Shown piece by piece: positions 7,372 to 14,501 of a DNA stretch of 24,038 nt (position 1 is the first letter of the stretch; every line of letters starts with the position of its first letter). The notes beneath the pieces were generated by a model. That model did not search any database, was not told where the DNA came from, and worked only from the letters and a program-made list of their open reading frames with translations. The position numbers were made by a program, and so were the translations under genes. The stretch comes from Egerieenecus sp048201975 (GTDB lineage: Bacteria; Bacillota; Clostridia; Christensenellales; Aristaeellaceae). The stretch covers positions 1 to 24,038 of the forward strand of contig DBFBGQ010000137.1 in assembly GCA_048201975.1 (NCBI GenBank), written 5' to 3'.

Positions 7372-7417
7372 GCGGCCTGCCTTCCCCGGAACTGGGGAAG
7401 GCAGGCCGCATTTTTTT
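7372..7417 (+). terminator. Rho-independent terminator after hsp20
   Basis: GCGGCCTGCCTTCCCC (7372-7387) pairs perfectly with GGGGAAGGCAGGCCGC (7394-7409) over 16 bp, loop GGAACT, followed by A and seven T. It lies between convergent hsp20 and oppF. The reverse-strand tail is only CTTTGC, so it should work mainly for hsp20. Confidence 0.96.
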
Positions 7418-7423
7418 GCGGGA

Positions 7424-8350
7424 TTACCAGGTTTTCCAGGCGTCCAGCTCCTGCTGGTTGCACAGCACCTGATGCCCGGGCTCGATTTCCTGCCAGCGGG
7501 GAGGATGTTGCTCGTAGTGGTGGCAGGCGGGATCGTAAACCTCCAGCACCTTGTTCTTCTCCACGTCCGGATTGGGCTGGGGGATGGCGGAGAGCAGCGC
7601 TCGGGTGTAGGGATGGGCGGGATGCCGGAACAGGGTTTCCGTGTCGGACATTTCCACGATCAGCCCCTTGTGCACCACCGCAATGCGGTCGCAGATGAAG
7701 CGCATTACGGAAAGGTCGTGGCTGATGAACAGGTAAGTGAGTCCGCGCTCCTTTTGAAGCTGGCTCATCAGGTTCAGCACCTGTGCGCGAATGGACACGT
7801 CCAGGGCGGAGATGGGCTCGTCGGCGATGATGAACTCCGGGTTCATGATCAGCGCCCGGGCAATGCCGATGCGCTGGCGCTGCCCGCCGGAGAACTCGTG
7901 GGGGAAGCGGGTGGCAAACTCCGGGGGAAGGCCCACGGCATGCAATGCCGCGGTCACCAGCTCCTGAATCTTTGCCTTCGAATAGCCCCGCCCCTGCAAG
8001 CCCTCGGAGACGATGTAGTCAATCTTTGCGCGCTCGTTCAGGCTGGCCATGGGGTCCTGGAAGATCATCTGAATTTTCTGGGTGATCTCCCGGTCCAGCT
8101 CCTTGGGAATGCGGCCGGTGATCTCCCGGCCCTTGAACTGAATGGAGCCGGCGCTGGCCGGATAAACGCGGATGATGCAGCGGCCAATGGTGGTTTTGCC
8201 CGAGCCGCTTTCGCCCACGATGCCAAATGTCTCGCCCTTGTATACGTCAAAGCTCACGCCCTTGACGGCTTTGAACCGGTGCCAGCTGTTGCCGAAGGTG
8301 ACCTCCAGGTCCCGCACCTTCAGCAGCGTTTCTTTTTCACGGGTTTCCAA
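7424..8350 (-). CDS. oppF: Oligopeptide ABC transporter ATP-binding protein (OppF-like)
   Basis: One of two ATPase subunits energising the peptide importer on the cytoplasmic face of the membrane. In 308 residues it has Walker A GESGSGKT (46-53), Q-loop Q98, signature FSGGQ (153-157), Walker B FIIADE (173-178) and switch H211 in ISHD. The C-terminal oligopeptide-transporter extension (RHPAHPYTRALLSAIPQP onward) ends in a PGHQVLCN segment but lacks the usual cluster of spaced cysteines. Start is a TTG at 8350, supported by GGGAGG 8 nt upstream within the end of oppD. No in-frame ATG lies near the expected N-terminus. It overlaps oppD by 14 bp and is last in the operon. The substrate cannot be read from sequence. 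Confidence 0.93.
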   Translation of the reverse strand: METREKETLLKVRDLEVTFGNSWHRFKAVKGVSFDVYKGETFGIVGESGSGKTTIGRCIIRVYPASAGSIQFKGREITGRIPKELDREITQKIQMIFQDPMASLNERAKIDYIVSEGLQGRGYSKAKIQELVTAALHAVGLPPEFATRFPHEFSGGQRQRIGIARALIMNPEFIIADEPISALDVSIRAQVLNLMSQLQKERGLTYLFISHDLSVMRFICDRIAVVHKGLIVEMSDTETLFRHPAHPYTRALLSAIPQPNPDVEKNKVLEVYDPACHHYEQHPPRWQEIEPGHQVLCNQQELDAWKTW

Positions 8351-9443
8351 CAGCTTTCCCTCCCAACTGCTTTAGTTTGCGGATCACCTCGGGAGGCTCC
8401 ACCTTGGGGGCGCGGGGGTCCAGCAGCCAGGTGCGGGCCCGGTGGGTGGGGGAGACGTCGAAGTACGGGGGCTGCTCCAGGTGGTCGATTTTCAGCGCCA
8501 GGGGATTGCGGGGAGCAAAGGCGTCCCCGTGGATGGCCTGGAACAGGTTAGGCGGCGTACCCTTGATGGAGTACAGCTCCTCTCCCCGGTGGCCCAGCTG
8601 GGGCAGGGAGGACAGCAGCGCCCAGGGGTAGGGATGGTGGGGATCGTAGAAGATCTCGTTCACCAGGCCCAGCTCCACAATGTCCCCGGCATACATCACG
8701 GCCACCCGCTCGGCGATGTTGGCCACCACCCCCAGGTCATGGGTGATGAAGATGATGGTCAGATTGTACTTGGCCTTGAGCTCTTTGAGCAGGTTCAGCA
8801 CCTGTGCCTGGATGGTTACGTCCAGGGCGGTGGTGGGTTCGTCGCAAATAAGGATCTTGGGCCGGCAGGCGATGGCAATGGCGATGACGATGCGCTGGCG
8901 CATGCCGCCGCTGAGCTCATGGGGATATTGCTTGTAGCGCCGGCGGGGATCGTCGATGCGCACATCCTGGAGGATTTCGATGGCCGCCTCCCGAGCCGCG
9001 CGGCCCTTCAGGCCCCGGTGCAGCTCCAGGGCCTCCAGAATCTGCTTGCCGATGGATTTCAGCGGGTTCAGGCTGGTCATGGGGTCCTGGGGGATCATGC
9101 ACACCTCGCTGCCGCGGATGTTCAGCCAGTCGGTGGGCGTGGGAAGGGCGGTGAAGTCCACATAGGCGCGGCCCTGGTCGTCCTGCTTGCAGGCGGAATT
9201 GCCCTTGAACTTGTCCAGCGCGTCATAATAGCGGATCTGTCCCTGGGCGATGAAGCCGTTGGCGTCCAGCAGGCCGATAAAGTTCTTGTTCAGCACGCTT
9301 TTGCCGCAGCCGCTCTCCCCCACAATGGCCAGGGATTCGCCCCGGTATACGTCCAGGGTAACGCCCCGCAGCGCGTGCAGGGTTTTGCCCCGGAGGTTGA
9401 ACTTTACGTGGAGATTCTCCACGGAAAGAATCGGTTCTTGCAT
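8337..9443 (-). CDS. oppD: Oligopeptide ABC transporter ATP-binding protein (OppD-like)
   Basis: Partner ATPase of OppF. The 368 residues show Walker A GESGCGKS (42-49), a hydrophilic insertion at about 78-95 before the Q-loop (Q119 in PQDP), LSGGM signature (177-181), Walker B ILICDE (about 197-202) and switch H235 in ITHD. In the C-terminal extension, GDAFAPRNPLALKID (306-320) stands where most OppD/DppD proteins have spaced cysteines (FxPRCPxA...C). All of these cysteines are replaced by Asp or Asn. ATG at 9443 is chosen because GGGAGG lies about 9 nt upstream. A further in-frame ATG at 9470 lies inside oppC without a ribosome binding site. The gap to oppC is 19 bp. Confidence 0.94.
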   Translation of the reverse strand: MQEPILSVENLHVKFNLRGKTLHALRGVTLDVYRGESLAIVGESGCGKSVLNKNFIGLLDANGFIAQGQIRYYDALDKFKGNSACKQDDQGRAYVDFTALPTPTDWLNIRGSEVCMIPQDPMTSLNPLKSIGKQILEALELHRGLKGRAAREAAIEILQDVRIDDPRRRYKQYPHELSGGMRQRIVIAIAIACRPKILICDEPTTALDVTIQAQVLNLLKELKAKYNLTIIFITHDLGVVANIAERVAVMYAGDIVELGLVNEIFYDPHHPYPWALLSSLPQLGHRGEELYSIKGTPPNLFQAIHGDAFAPRNPLALKIDHLEQPPYFDVSPTHRARTWLLDPRAPKVEPPEVIRKLKQLGGKAVGNP

Positions 9444-9462
9444 GGTCTGTTCCTCCCTTCCG

Positions 9463-10464
9463 TCACACATGGCTCTTGGGATCGGCGGCGTCGGAGAAGG
9501 CGTTGCCGATCATGTAAAAGGAGATGGTGACGATGGACAGGATGATGGTGGGGTAGATCAGCTGATAGCGCAGGCTGGGGCTCATCATCAGCTTGCGGCC
9601 CTCGTTGATCAGGTTGCCCAGGCTGGGTACCGTGGCGGGGAGCCCCAGGCCGATGTAGGTGATGAACACCTCCGAGCCAATGGCGCCGGGGATGGACAGG
9701 GCCATCCGCAGCATGATGACCGACACCAGGTAGGGCAGCAGGTTTTTGACGATGATGCGCCAGGTGCTGGTGCCCAGGCAGCGGGAAGCGACGTTGTAGT
9801 CCCGGTCCCGGATGATGAGGATCTGGTTGCGGATGAAGCGCGCCATGCCGATCCAGCTGGTGATGGACATGGCGAAGATGATGGTCCACACGCCGGGTTT
9901 GAGAATAAAGGAGATCAGGATCAGCACAATGGTGCTGGGAATGTTGTCCAGCACGTTGTACAGCTCCGTGAACAGGAAATCCAGCTTGCGCACATAGCCC
10001 CACAGCACGCCCATGAAAATGCCGATGCAGGCCTCAATCAGCGCGCAGGCCAGGCCGATGAACAGCGATGTGCGCGTGCCGCTCCACAGCCGGGCCCACA
10101 GGTCCTGGCCGATGGAGTTGGTGCCCAGCCAGTGCTCGGCGGAGGGCTGCTTGTTTTTCAGCGGCAGGCCGTTATCTCCGTTGGTGACCACAAAGGCGTC
10201 GTACTGTCCCGGCAGCAGGGGCTGGATGAATGTGAAAAGCACGATGATCAGCATCAGGGCCAGGAGAAACATGGCCACCTTATTCTTGCTGAAGGCGTGC
10301 AGGGTGGACCGCCAGTAGGAGTAGTTGCTGGCGCCGGTAAGCTCGGCCTCCTCCTCATTGAAGGGGGCGAAGGAGAACAGTTCCTTTTCTCCCAGGTCGC
10401 GCTTGAGCTGCGCCTCCAGGCTGCTCTCCAGCGCTTCCACCTTGGGGTGCTTGAGCAGTGCCAT
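9463..10464 (-). CDS. oppC: Oligopeptide ABC transporter permease (OppC-like)
   Basis: Inner permease subunit forming the peptide channel with OppB. The 333 residues begin with a roughly 60-residue cytoplasmic arm. A first membrane segment follows (VAMFLLALMLIIVLFTFI, about 63-80), then an extracytoplasmic loop containing HWLGTNSIGQDLWARL, the conserved OppC element. About five further membrane helices follow. The EAA-type coupling loop is near YNVASRCLGTSTWRIIVKN, where ATPase subunits dock. It starts at an ATG that overlaps the oppB stop by one base (TGATG), so translation is coupled. The C-terminus ends DAADPKSHV, similar to the DPK-type ends of this family. Confidence 0.94.
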   Translation of the reverse strand: MALLKHPKVEALESSLEAQLKRDLGEKELFSFAPFNEEEAELTGASNYSYWRSTLHAFSKNKVAMFLLALMLIIVLFTFIQPLLPGQYDAFVVTNGDNGLPLKNKQPSAEHWLGTNSIGQDLWARLWSGTRTSLFIGLACALIEACIGIFMGVLWGYVRKLDFLFTELYNVLDNIPSTIVLILISFILKPGVWTIIFAMSITSWIGMARFIRNQILIIRDRDYNVASRCLGTSTWRIIVKNLLPYLVSVIMLRMALSIPGAIGSEVFITYIGLGLPATVPSLGNLINEGRKLMMSPSLRYQLIYPTIILSIVTISFYMIGNAFSDAADPKSHV

Positions 10465-11408
10465 CAGCGCTCGCCTCCCTTCTTCACCAGGTTGATCCGC
10501 GGATCCATCAGCGCCATCATCAGGTCGCCCAGCAATAGGCCAATGATGCCCACCGTGGCGTAGAGCAGCACGATGCCCAGCACCATGTTGTTATCCTGCT
10601 TTTTCACCACGTCCACCAGCAGGCCGCCCATGCCCGGGATGGAGTAAAGGGACTCGATGTAGATGGAGCCGATGACCGTGTTCAGGAAGGAGGTGGGCAG
10701 GTACTGGGCCATGGGCACAAATGCGTTGCGGAACACATGGCCAAAGAAGATCTTGTTCTCGTTCACGCCCTTGATGCGGGCCAGGGTTACGTAATCCTTT
10801 TTGCTCTCGTCCACCATGTAGCGCCGCAGCCACATGGCGTAGTAGGCGATGTTCCCCAGGGACATGGAGAACACCGGCAGCACCCAGCTGATGGCCTTGT
10901 CCGGGTCAAAGAGCATGCTGATGTGCAGCCACTCGGTGCCATAGAGCTGGATGAACAGGTAATACACCGCCGCGGGTACCGCCTGGATCAGCACGATGAA
11001 GGCGGCGCCCAGGTTGTCGAAAAACTTGCCCTTGTACTTGGCCATGAAGGTGCCCATGGGCAGGCCAATCAGCATGGAAAAGAGCAGCGACAGGCAACCG
11101 AGCTTGATGGATACGGGAATTTTGGGCGCGAGAATCTCCGCCACGGGCACGTTGTCCCGGTACACCCAGGAGGTGCCCAGGTTGCCGTGGAGAATCAGCT
11201 CCTTGAAGAAATTGTACAGCTGTACCAGAATCGGCTGATCCAGGCCCATCTGATGCAGGCCGTTCTGGATCTGCGCCTCGGTCATCTTTTCAATGTTGGG
11301 GAAATAGCCGTCGATGGGCATCTGGCGAACTAGGATGAACACGATGGACAAAATGATAAATAGCGTAATGAAGGAGCGGAGAAACCGCCTGCCCAGATAT
11401 CGTGCCAC
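10464..11408 (-). CDS. oppB: Oligopeptide ABC transporter permease (OppB-like)
   Basis: Channel-forming permease. The 314 residues have the classic OppB layout: an N-terminal helix (FITLFIILSIVFILVRQMP), an extracytoplasmic segment with MGLDQPILVQLYNF and GNLGTSW, then five hydrophobic helices. An EAA-like loop near YVTLARIKGVNENKIFFGHVFRNA contacts the ATPases. SIYIESLYSIPGMGGLLVDVV matches the conserved end of the permease domain, and DPRINLV closes the protein. Start is a GTG at 11408 with GAGGAAG upstream. It is separated from oppA by 137 bp containing two hairpins, which should make oppB-F transcripts rarer than oppA. Confidence 0.94.
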   Translation of the reverse strand: MARYLGRRFLRSFITLFIILSIVFILVRQMPIDGYFPNIEKMTEAQIQNGLHQMGLDQPILVQLYNFFKELILHGNLGTSWVYRDNVPVAEILAPKIPVSIKLGCLSLLFSMLIGLPMGTFMAKYKGKFFDNLGAAFIVLIQAVPAAVYYLFIQLYGTEWLHISMLFDPDKAISWVLPVFSMSLGNIAYYAMWLRRYMVDESKKDYVTLARIKGVNENKIFFGHVFRNAFVPMAQYLPTSFLNTVIGSIYIESLYSIPGMGGLLVDVVKKQDNNMVLGIVLLYATVGIIGLLLGDLMMALMDPRINLVKKGGER

Positions 11409-11473
11409 GTACGTCTTCCTCTCTGTATAAGCTGGAATCCGCCGTTCCGTTCATTCCCTAAGATACAGCGGAA

Positions 11474-11498
11474 ACCCCGGCCTGCGCAAGACCGGGGT
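11474..11498 (-). other. Second hairpin in the oppA-oppB gap
   Basis: ACCCCGG (11474-11480) and CCGGGGT (11492-11498) form a 7-bp stem with an 11-nt loop, directly after the U-tract of the first hairpin and followed on the minus strand by TTTCC. Tandem hairpins between binding-protein and permease genes commonly protect the upstream mRNA from 3' decay; that role is inferred here. Confidence 0.55.
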
Positions 11499-11538
11499 AA
11501 AAAACCCGGCGGGGAGCACGAATGCCCGCCCCGCCGGG
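11499..11538 (-). terminator. Attenuating terminator between oppA and oppB
   Basis: On the minus strand CCCGGCGGGG (11538-11529) pairs with CCCCGCCGGG (11514-11505) over 10 bp, followed by TTTTTT (11504-11499). It starts about 8 bp after the oppA stop. Since oppB-F has no obvious promoter in the gap, partial read-through is likely, leaving oppA in excess. Confidence 0.85.
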
Positions 11539-11545
11539 GATGGAC

Positions 11546-13393
11546 TTACTTGCCCATGGCGGTCAGCCATTCCTGGTAGGCCGCTTCGTATTCCTCGGCG
11601 CTGATGAAGTCCTCATGCAGCGTCTGATACTTGTAGCGCAGGTTGCTCACGCCGCAGGGAGAATACTGCCCTTCGAAGATATTCAGCTTCGTCACCTGAT
11701 AGGAGGCTGCTTCGATGTTGTAGGGGATCACCATGGCGTTGTTGATGAGCATGGCCTCCGCCTCGGCAAACTTGGTGTAGCGGGCGGTGGTGTCGTCGGT
11801 GATGGCCTTGGCCTCCGCCACCGTGGCGTAGTAGGTGGTCAGGATGTCCTTGGTCTCGGGGTAGCTGTCGCCGTCCAGGGAAACGTCCATCTTGTTGTAG
11901 CTGTTGCCCTCGTGCAGGCCGGTTTCGCTGTCGATGCTCTCAGCGAAGGGAGAGGCCCAGGTCAGCGGATCGGCGTAGTCGGCGCCCCAGTTGCAGCGCA
12001 TCATGCTGTACACGCCCGCGCGGCGGGTGGCGGAGAGGAAGGACTCGGAGGGACCGGCGTACAGTTCCACGTTGATGTAGTCCGTACCCAGCACGCCTTC
12101 CAGCTGCTGCTTGAACAGGATGCTCTCATTCTCCCAGTCGGTGTCGCCGCTCTTGTAGGTCAGCAGGATGGTCACCGGGAAGGTGCAGCCCGCCGCGGTG
12201 AGCTCTTCCACCGCCTTGGCCTTGTATTCCAGGGCCTTGTCAGTGTTGAAGAAGTTCTCCTCCGTGCCATCGAAGGGCGCCAGCTCGGAATAGTCCACGC
12301 CGTCGGCGGCGCAGAAGGTGGCGGGGGTAATGGTGTTCTGCAGGATGGATTCGGGATCATCCGGCTCCAGGGCGCGCATGGAATAGGTGCGGTCGAAGGC
12401 GCTCATGATGGAGTGGCGGAAGTTGCTGTTGTTCACGGCAATGCGCCAGTTGTCCGGGCCGTATTCGGCGTCGTACTGGGGATCAAAGTTGAAGCAGAAG
12501 AAGTAGCTGAAGTCCGGCACGGCGCGGCCGCGGCTGACGATGTCGGCATGGTTGGCCTTCCAGTCGTCGATGATGTCGTTGCTCAGGTCGGCGTAGTCCA
12601 CCTCGCCGCGCAGGGCCATGGTGGGGGCCAGCGTCGCAGCCTCGGCGTTGTAGATCTGCTCGATGCGGTCGATGTGAACATTGTCGGCATCCCAGTTGTT
12701 GACGTTCTTGACGAACACGTGCTTCACCTGGGGCTCAAACTCGGTGAGGATGAACGCGCCGCAGTAGTACATCTTGTCGCAGGCGGTGGCGAACGACGCG
12801 CCCTGCTCCTCCAGCTGCGGACCGTAGGCGGGCATGAAGCTGCCGTAGGTCATGCAGGAGAGCAGGTAGGGGGTGGGCTGCTCGACGATGTACTGCAGGG
12901 TGTAGTCGTCCACGGCCTTCACGCCCACCTCGGCAAAGTCGGTGATTTCACCGGCATAGTACGCGGCGGCGTTGAGAATGTTGGCTTCCTCAAACATATA
13001 CTCGAGGCTGCTGTCATACTCGGGGGTCAGCACATACTTGGCGGCGGCCACGAAGTCGTTGGCGGTAACTTCGCCCACCTCGGCGCCGGTGTAGTCGTAC
13101 CACTTCTGGCCCTGGCGCAGGTGGAAGGTCCAGGTGAGCTGGTCATCGGAGACTTCCCAGGTTTCGGCCAGGCCGGGGATGATCTCGCCAATGTTGTTGT
13201 ACTCAATCAGCGTATCCACCACGTTGGCGCCGGGGGTATAGTCCCAGGTGGTGCTGCTGGTGAGGTAGTTCAGCGTGGACACCTCGGAGCTGTATAGCGC
13301 GGTGTAGACGCTCTCCTCTTCCGCGGTGGCGGGGAGCGCGACCAGGCTGGCCAGCAGCGCCAGTGTCATCAGGAAGGATAGCAACTTTTTCAT
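11546..13393 (-). CDS. oppA: Peptide/oligopeptide substrate-binding protein (SBP family 5, OppA-like)
   Basis: Extracytoplasmic receptor delivering peptides to OppBC. The 615 residues are at the upper end for the family. The N-terminus MKKLLSFLMTLALLASLVAL is a signal peptide with a likely type I site after PATA. No lipobox cysteine follows, so the usual lipoprotein anchor of Gram-positive binding proteins is absent. The mature protein begins EEESVYTALYSSEVSTLNYL, where the TALYSSEVSTLNYL segment is typical of family 5. It continues with LAETWEVSDDQLTWTFHLRQGQKW, a characteristic family 5 motif. The protein is strongly acidic. ATG at 13393 is chosen because AAGGAGG lies about 10 nt upstream and the signal peptide begins there. 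First gene of the operon, with its own strong promoter and a structured leader. Confidence 0.94.
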   Translation of the reverse strand: MKKLLSFLMTLALLASLVALPATAEEESVYTALYSSEVSTLNYLTSSTTWDYTPGANVVDTLIEYNNIGEIIPGLAETWEVSDDQLTWTFHLRQGQKWYDYTGAEVGEVTANDFVAAAKYVLTPEYDSSLEYMFEEANILNAAAYYAGEITDFAEVGVKAVDDYTLQYIVEQPTPYLLSCMTYGSFMPAYGPQLEEQGASFATACDKMYYCGAFILTEFEPQVKHVFVKNVNNWDADNVHIDRIEQIYNAEAATLAPTMALRGEVDYADLSNDIIDDWKANHADIVSRGRAVPDFSYFFCFNFDPQYDAEYGPDNWRIAVNNSNFRHSIMSAFDRTYSMRALEPDDPESILQNTITPATFCAADGVDYSELAPFDGTEENFFNTDKALEYKAKAVEELTAAGCTFPVTILLTYKSGDTDWENESILFKQQLEGVLGTDYINVELYAGPSESFLSATRRAGVYSMMRCNWGADYADPLTWASPFAESIDSETGLHEGNSYNKMDVSLDGDSYPETKDILTTYYATVAEAKAITDDTTARYTKFAEAEAMLINNAMVIPYNIEAASYQVTKLNIFEGQYSPCGVSNLRYKYQTLHEDFISAEEYEAAYQEWLTAMGK

Positions 13394-13438
13394 GAAATGG
13401 CAACCTCCTTCAATGAAATAAAACGGGTTCCGCATGGG

Positions 13439-13472
13439 TGCGCGGAAATGCGAAGGGATGGGGGTCCGCGCA
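13439..13472 (-). promoter_or_regulatory. Stem-loop in the oppA leader
   Basis: TGCGCGGA and TCCGCGCA (13472-13465 and 13446-13439, minus strand) form an 8-bp GC-rich stem with an 18-nt C-rich loop, a few bases into the predicted oppA transcript. It is 45 bp upstream of the ATG and has no U-tract, so a 5'-end stabilising or regulatory hairpin is more likely than a terminator. Confidence 0.5.
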
Positions 13473-13484
13473 GCTGATAAAAAC

Positions 13485-13513
13485 AGGATACAACCCCTAT
13501 AAGGCCTTGTCAA
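13485..13513 (-). promoter_or_regulatory. Sigma-A type promoter of oppA
   Basis: Minus strand TTGACA (13513-13508), 17-bp spacer, TATCCT (13490-13485). The predicted start is near 13478, giving a leader of about 85 nt. Immediately upstream lies a perfect palindrome AAAAATGCATTTTT (13518-13531) and then TGATGTATCA (13531-13540), candidate activator or repressor sites. Confidence 0.85.
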
Positions 13514-13517
13514 GGCA

Positions 13518-13540
13518 AAAAATGCATTTTTGATGTATCA
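13518..13540. promoter_or_regulatory. Palindromes abutting the oppA -35 box
   Basis: AAAAATGCATTTTT (13518-13531) is a perfect 14-bp palindrome. TGATGTATCA (13531-13540) is a 4+2+4 inverted repeat directly beside it. They lie 5 bp upstream of the -35 hexamer. They could be an operator or an AT-rich UP element. No known regulator consensus (for example CodY) fits clearly. Confidence 0.4.
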
Positions 13541-13605
13541 AACCTGCATTCGCGCCGCTGCGCGCAAGGAGGAAAATCGCGCACATCAAATGTAGGAAAA
13601 ACTTA

Positions 13606-13626
13606 CCCCCCTGCGGCTTGCGCGGG
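13606..13626 (-). terminator. Weak terminator candidate after the gamma-glutamyl hydrolase gene
   Basis: On the minus strand CCCGCG pairs with CGCAGGG (one bulged base) around a 5-nt loop, 13 bp after the stop at 13639. A TTTTT run follows, but about 8 nt beyond the stem, so termination would be inefficient. Confidence 0.3.
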
Positions 13627-13638
13627 AAAAATGAATTT

Positions 13639-14358
13639 TTATGCTTGCTTTCCACCGCAAGCCGCCACGAAGGCCGCAAACAGCTCCAGCTGCGCCCGGT
13701 CGCTTCGCCACAGCCGCTCCGGATGCCATTGCACCCCTACATAGAAGCTATCCCCCGCCAGCTCCGCGCCCTCGCACAGGCCGTCCTCGCTGTAGGCGGT
13801 GGGAACAAACCCCTCGCCCAGGCGGCGTACCCCTTGGTGGTGCAGGGAGTTGACCCAGGCGCTGGGCCCCAGAATCGCATGCAGGCGGCTGCCGGGGGTC
13901 AGGGCCACCTGATGGATGGGGTAGCGCGCGGGCTGGAGCTGATGGTGCGCCACGGGATTCTCTGTGGAAAATTCCTTGGGGATGTCCTGATAAATGTCGC
14001 CGCCCAGGGCGATGTTCATCACCTGAAAGCCGCGGCACACCCCCAGCACGGGTTTGCGGTTTTCCAGCAGCAGGCGGCAAAGGCTGATCTCCATTTCGTC
14101 CCGCCGGGGGCTGATCTCTCCGCTCCAGGGGCGGCAGGGCGCCTGAAAATATCGGGGGTCCACGTCGCCCCCGCCGGTGAACAGAAAGCCGTCCAGGGTG
14201 CGGGCATAGTCCCGAAGCTCCGCTTCCTGGCAGGCAAGGGGAAGAACCACCGGGCGCGCGCCCAGCTGCAGCAGCGCCTGGCAGAAATCCTCGCGGACGC
14301 TCAGATAGGTTTCATCACGGTTCAGGCCCGGCGTCAGGCCTATCCAGGTCGCCGGCAT
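13639..14358 (-). CDS. Class-I glutamine-amidotransferase-like gamma-glutamyl hydrolase (peptidase C26, PuuD-like)
   Basis: Cytosolic hydrolase expected to cleave a gamma-glutamyl amide bond; in E. coli the relative PuuD hydrolyses gamma-glutamyl-GABA in putrescine degradation. The 239 residues fit the family. The oxyanion strand TGGGDVDP (61-68), nucleophile elbow GVCRGFQ with C108, and the His-Glu of the triad in QWHPER (H212, E214) are all present. The ATG at 14358 follows AAAGGAGG. No other putrescine genes (puuA, puuB, puuC) are nearby, so the substrate may instead be another gamma-glutamyl compound, possibly taken up by the adjacent Opp system. The gene is divergent from the P1 peptidase, with a shared 143-bp control region. 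Confidence 0.88.
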   Translation of the reverse strand: MPATWIGLTPGLNRDETYLSVREDFCQALLQLGARPVVLPLACQEAELRDYARTLDGFLFTGGGDVDPRYFQAPCRPWSGEISPRRDEMEISLCRLLLENRKPVLGVCRGFQVMNIALGGDIYQDIPKEFSTENPVAHHQLQPARYPIHQVALTPGSRLHAILGPSAWVNSLHHQGVRRLGEGFVPTAYSEDGLCEGAELAGDSFYVGVQWHPERLWRSDRAQLELFAAFVAACGGKQA

Positions 14359-14404
14359 GGCGTACGCCTCCTTTGTGATGGGGAATGTTTTCCTCTATTC
14401 CATT

Positions 14405-14435
14405 TTTCCCAGGGAAATTCCTGCCTTGACAGGAA
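14405..14435. promoter_or_regulatory. Two abutting inverted repeats in the divergent promoter region
   Basis: TTTCCCAGGGAAA (14405-14417) is a perfect palindrome with a single central base. It is followed at once by TTCCTG-N6-CAGGAA (14418-14435), a second 6-bp inverted repeat. The second contains TTGACA (14426-14431), a perfect -35 for the plus-strand gene, although no good -10 lies 16-18 bp downstream. The layout suggests an operator for a dimeric regulator acting on both divergent genes. The regulator is unknown. Confidence 0.5.
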
Positions 14436-14501
14436 AAACCCGCTTTCGCCGCGAATCCCTATGACCAGGCGCATCGTTTGGAAAAGGAGCTGACCGCATT
14501 C

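Noticed and set aside
5669..8250. Possible DNA-uptake, phage or transposon signals around hsp20
   Set aside because: The lower GC at 6700-6850 is explained by promoter and operator sequence; there are no terminal inverted repeats, direct repeats or integrase.
7325..9530. Plus-strand open frames opposite oppF and oppD
   Set aside because: Shadows of the transporter ATPase genes; no ribosome binding sites or domains, and the hsp20 terminator lies within the first one.
11522..13297. Plus-strand open frame of 591 codons opposite oppA
   Set aside because: It mirrors oppA codons (Val/Gly/His/Ala-rich translation) and has no start signals. OppA itself has a signal peptide, promoter and family motifs.
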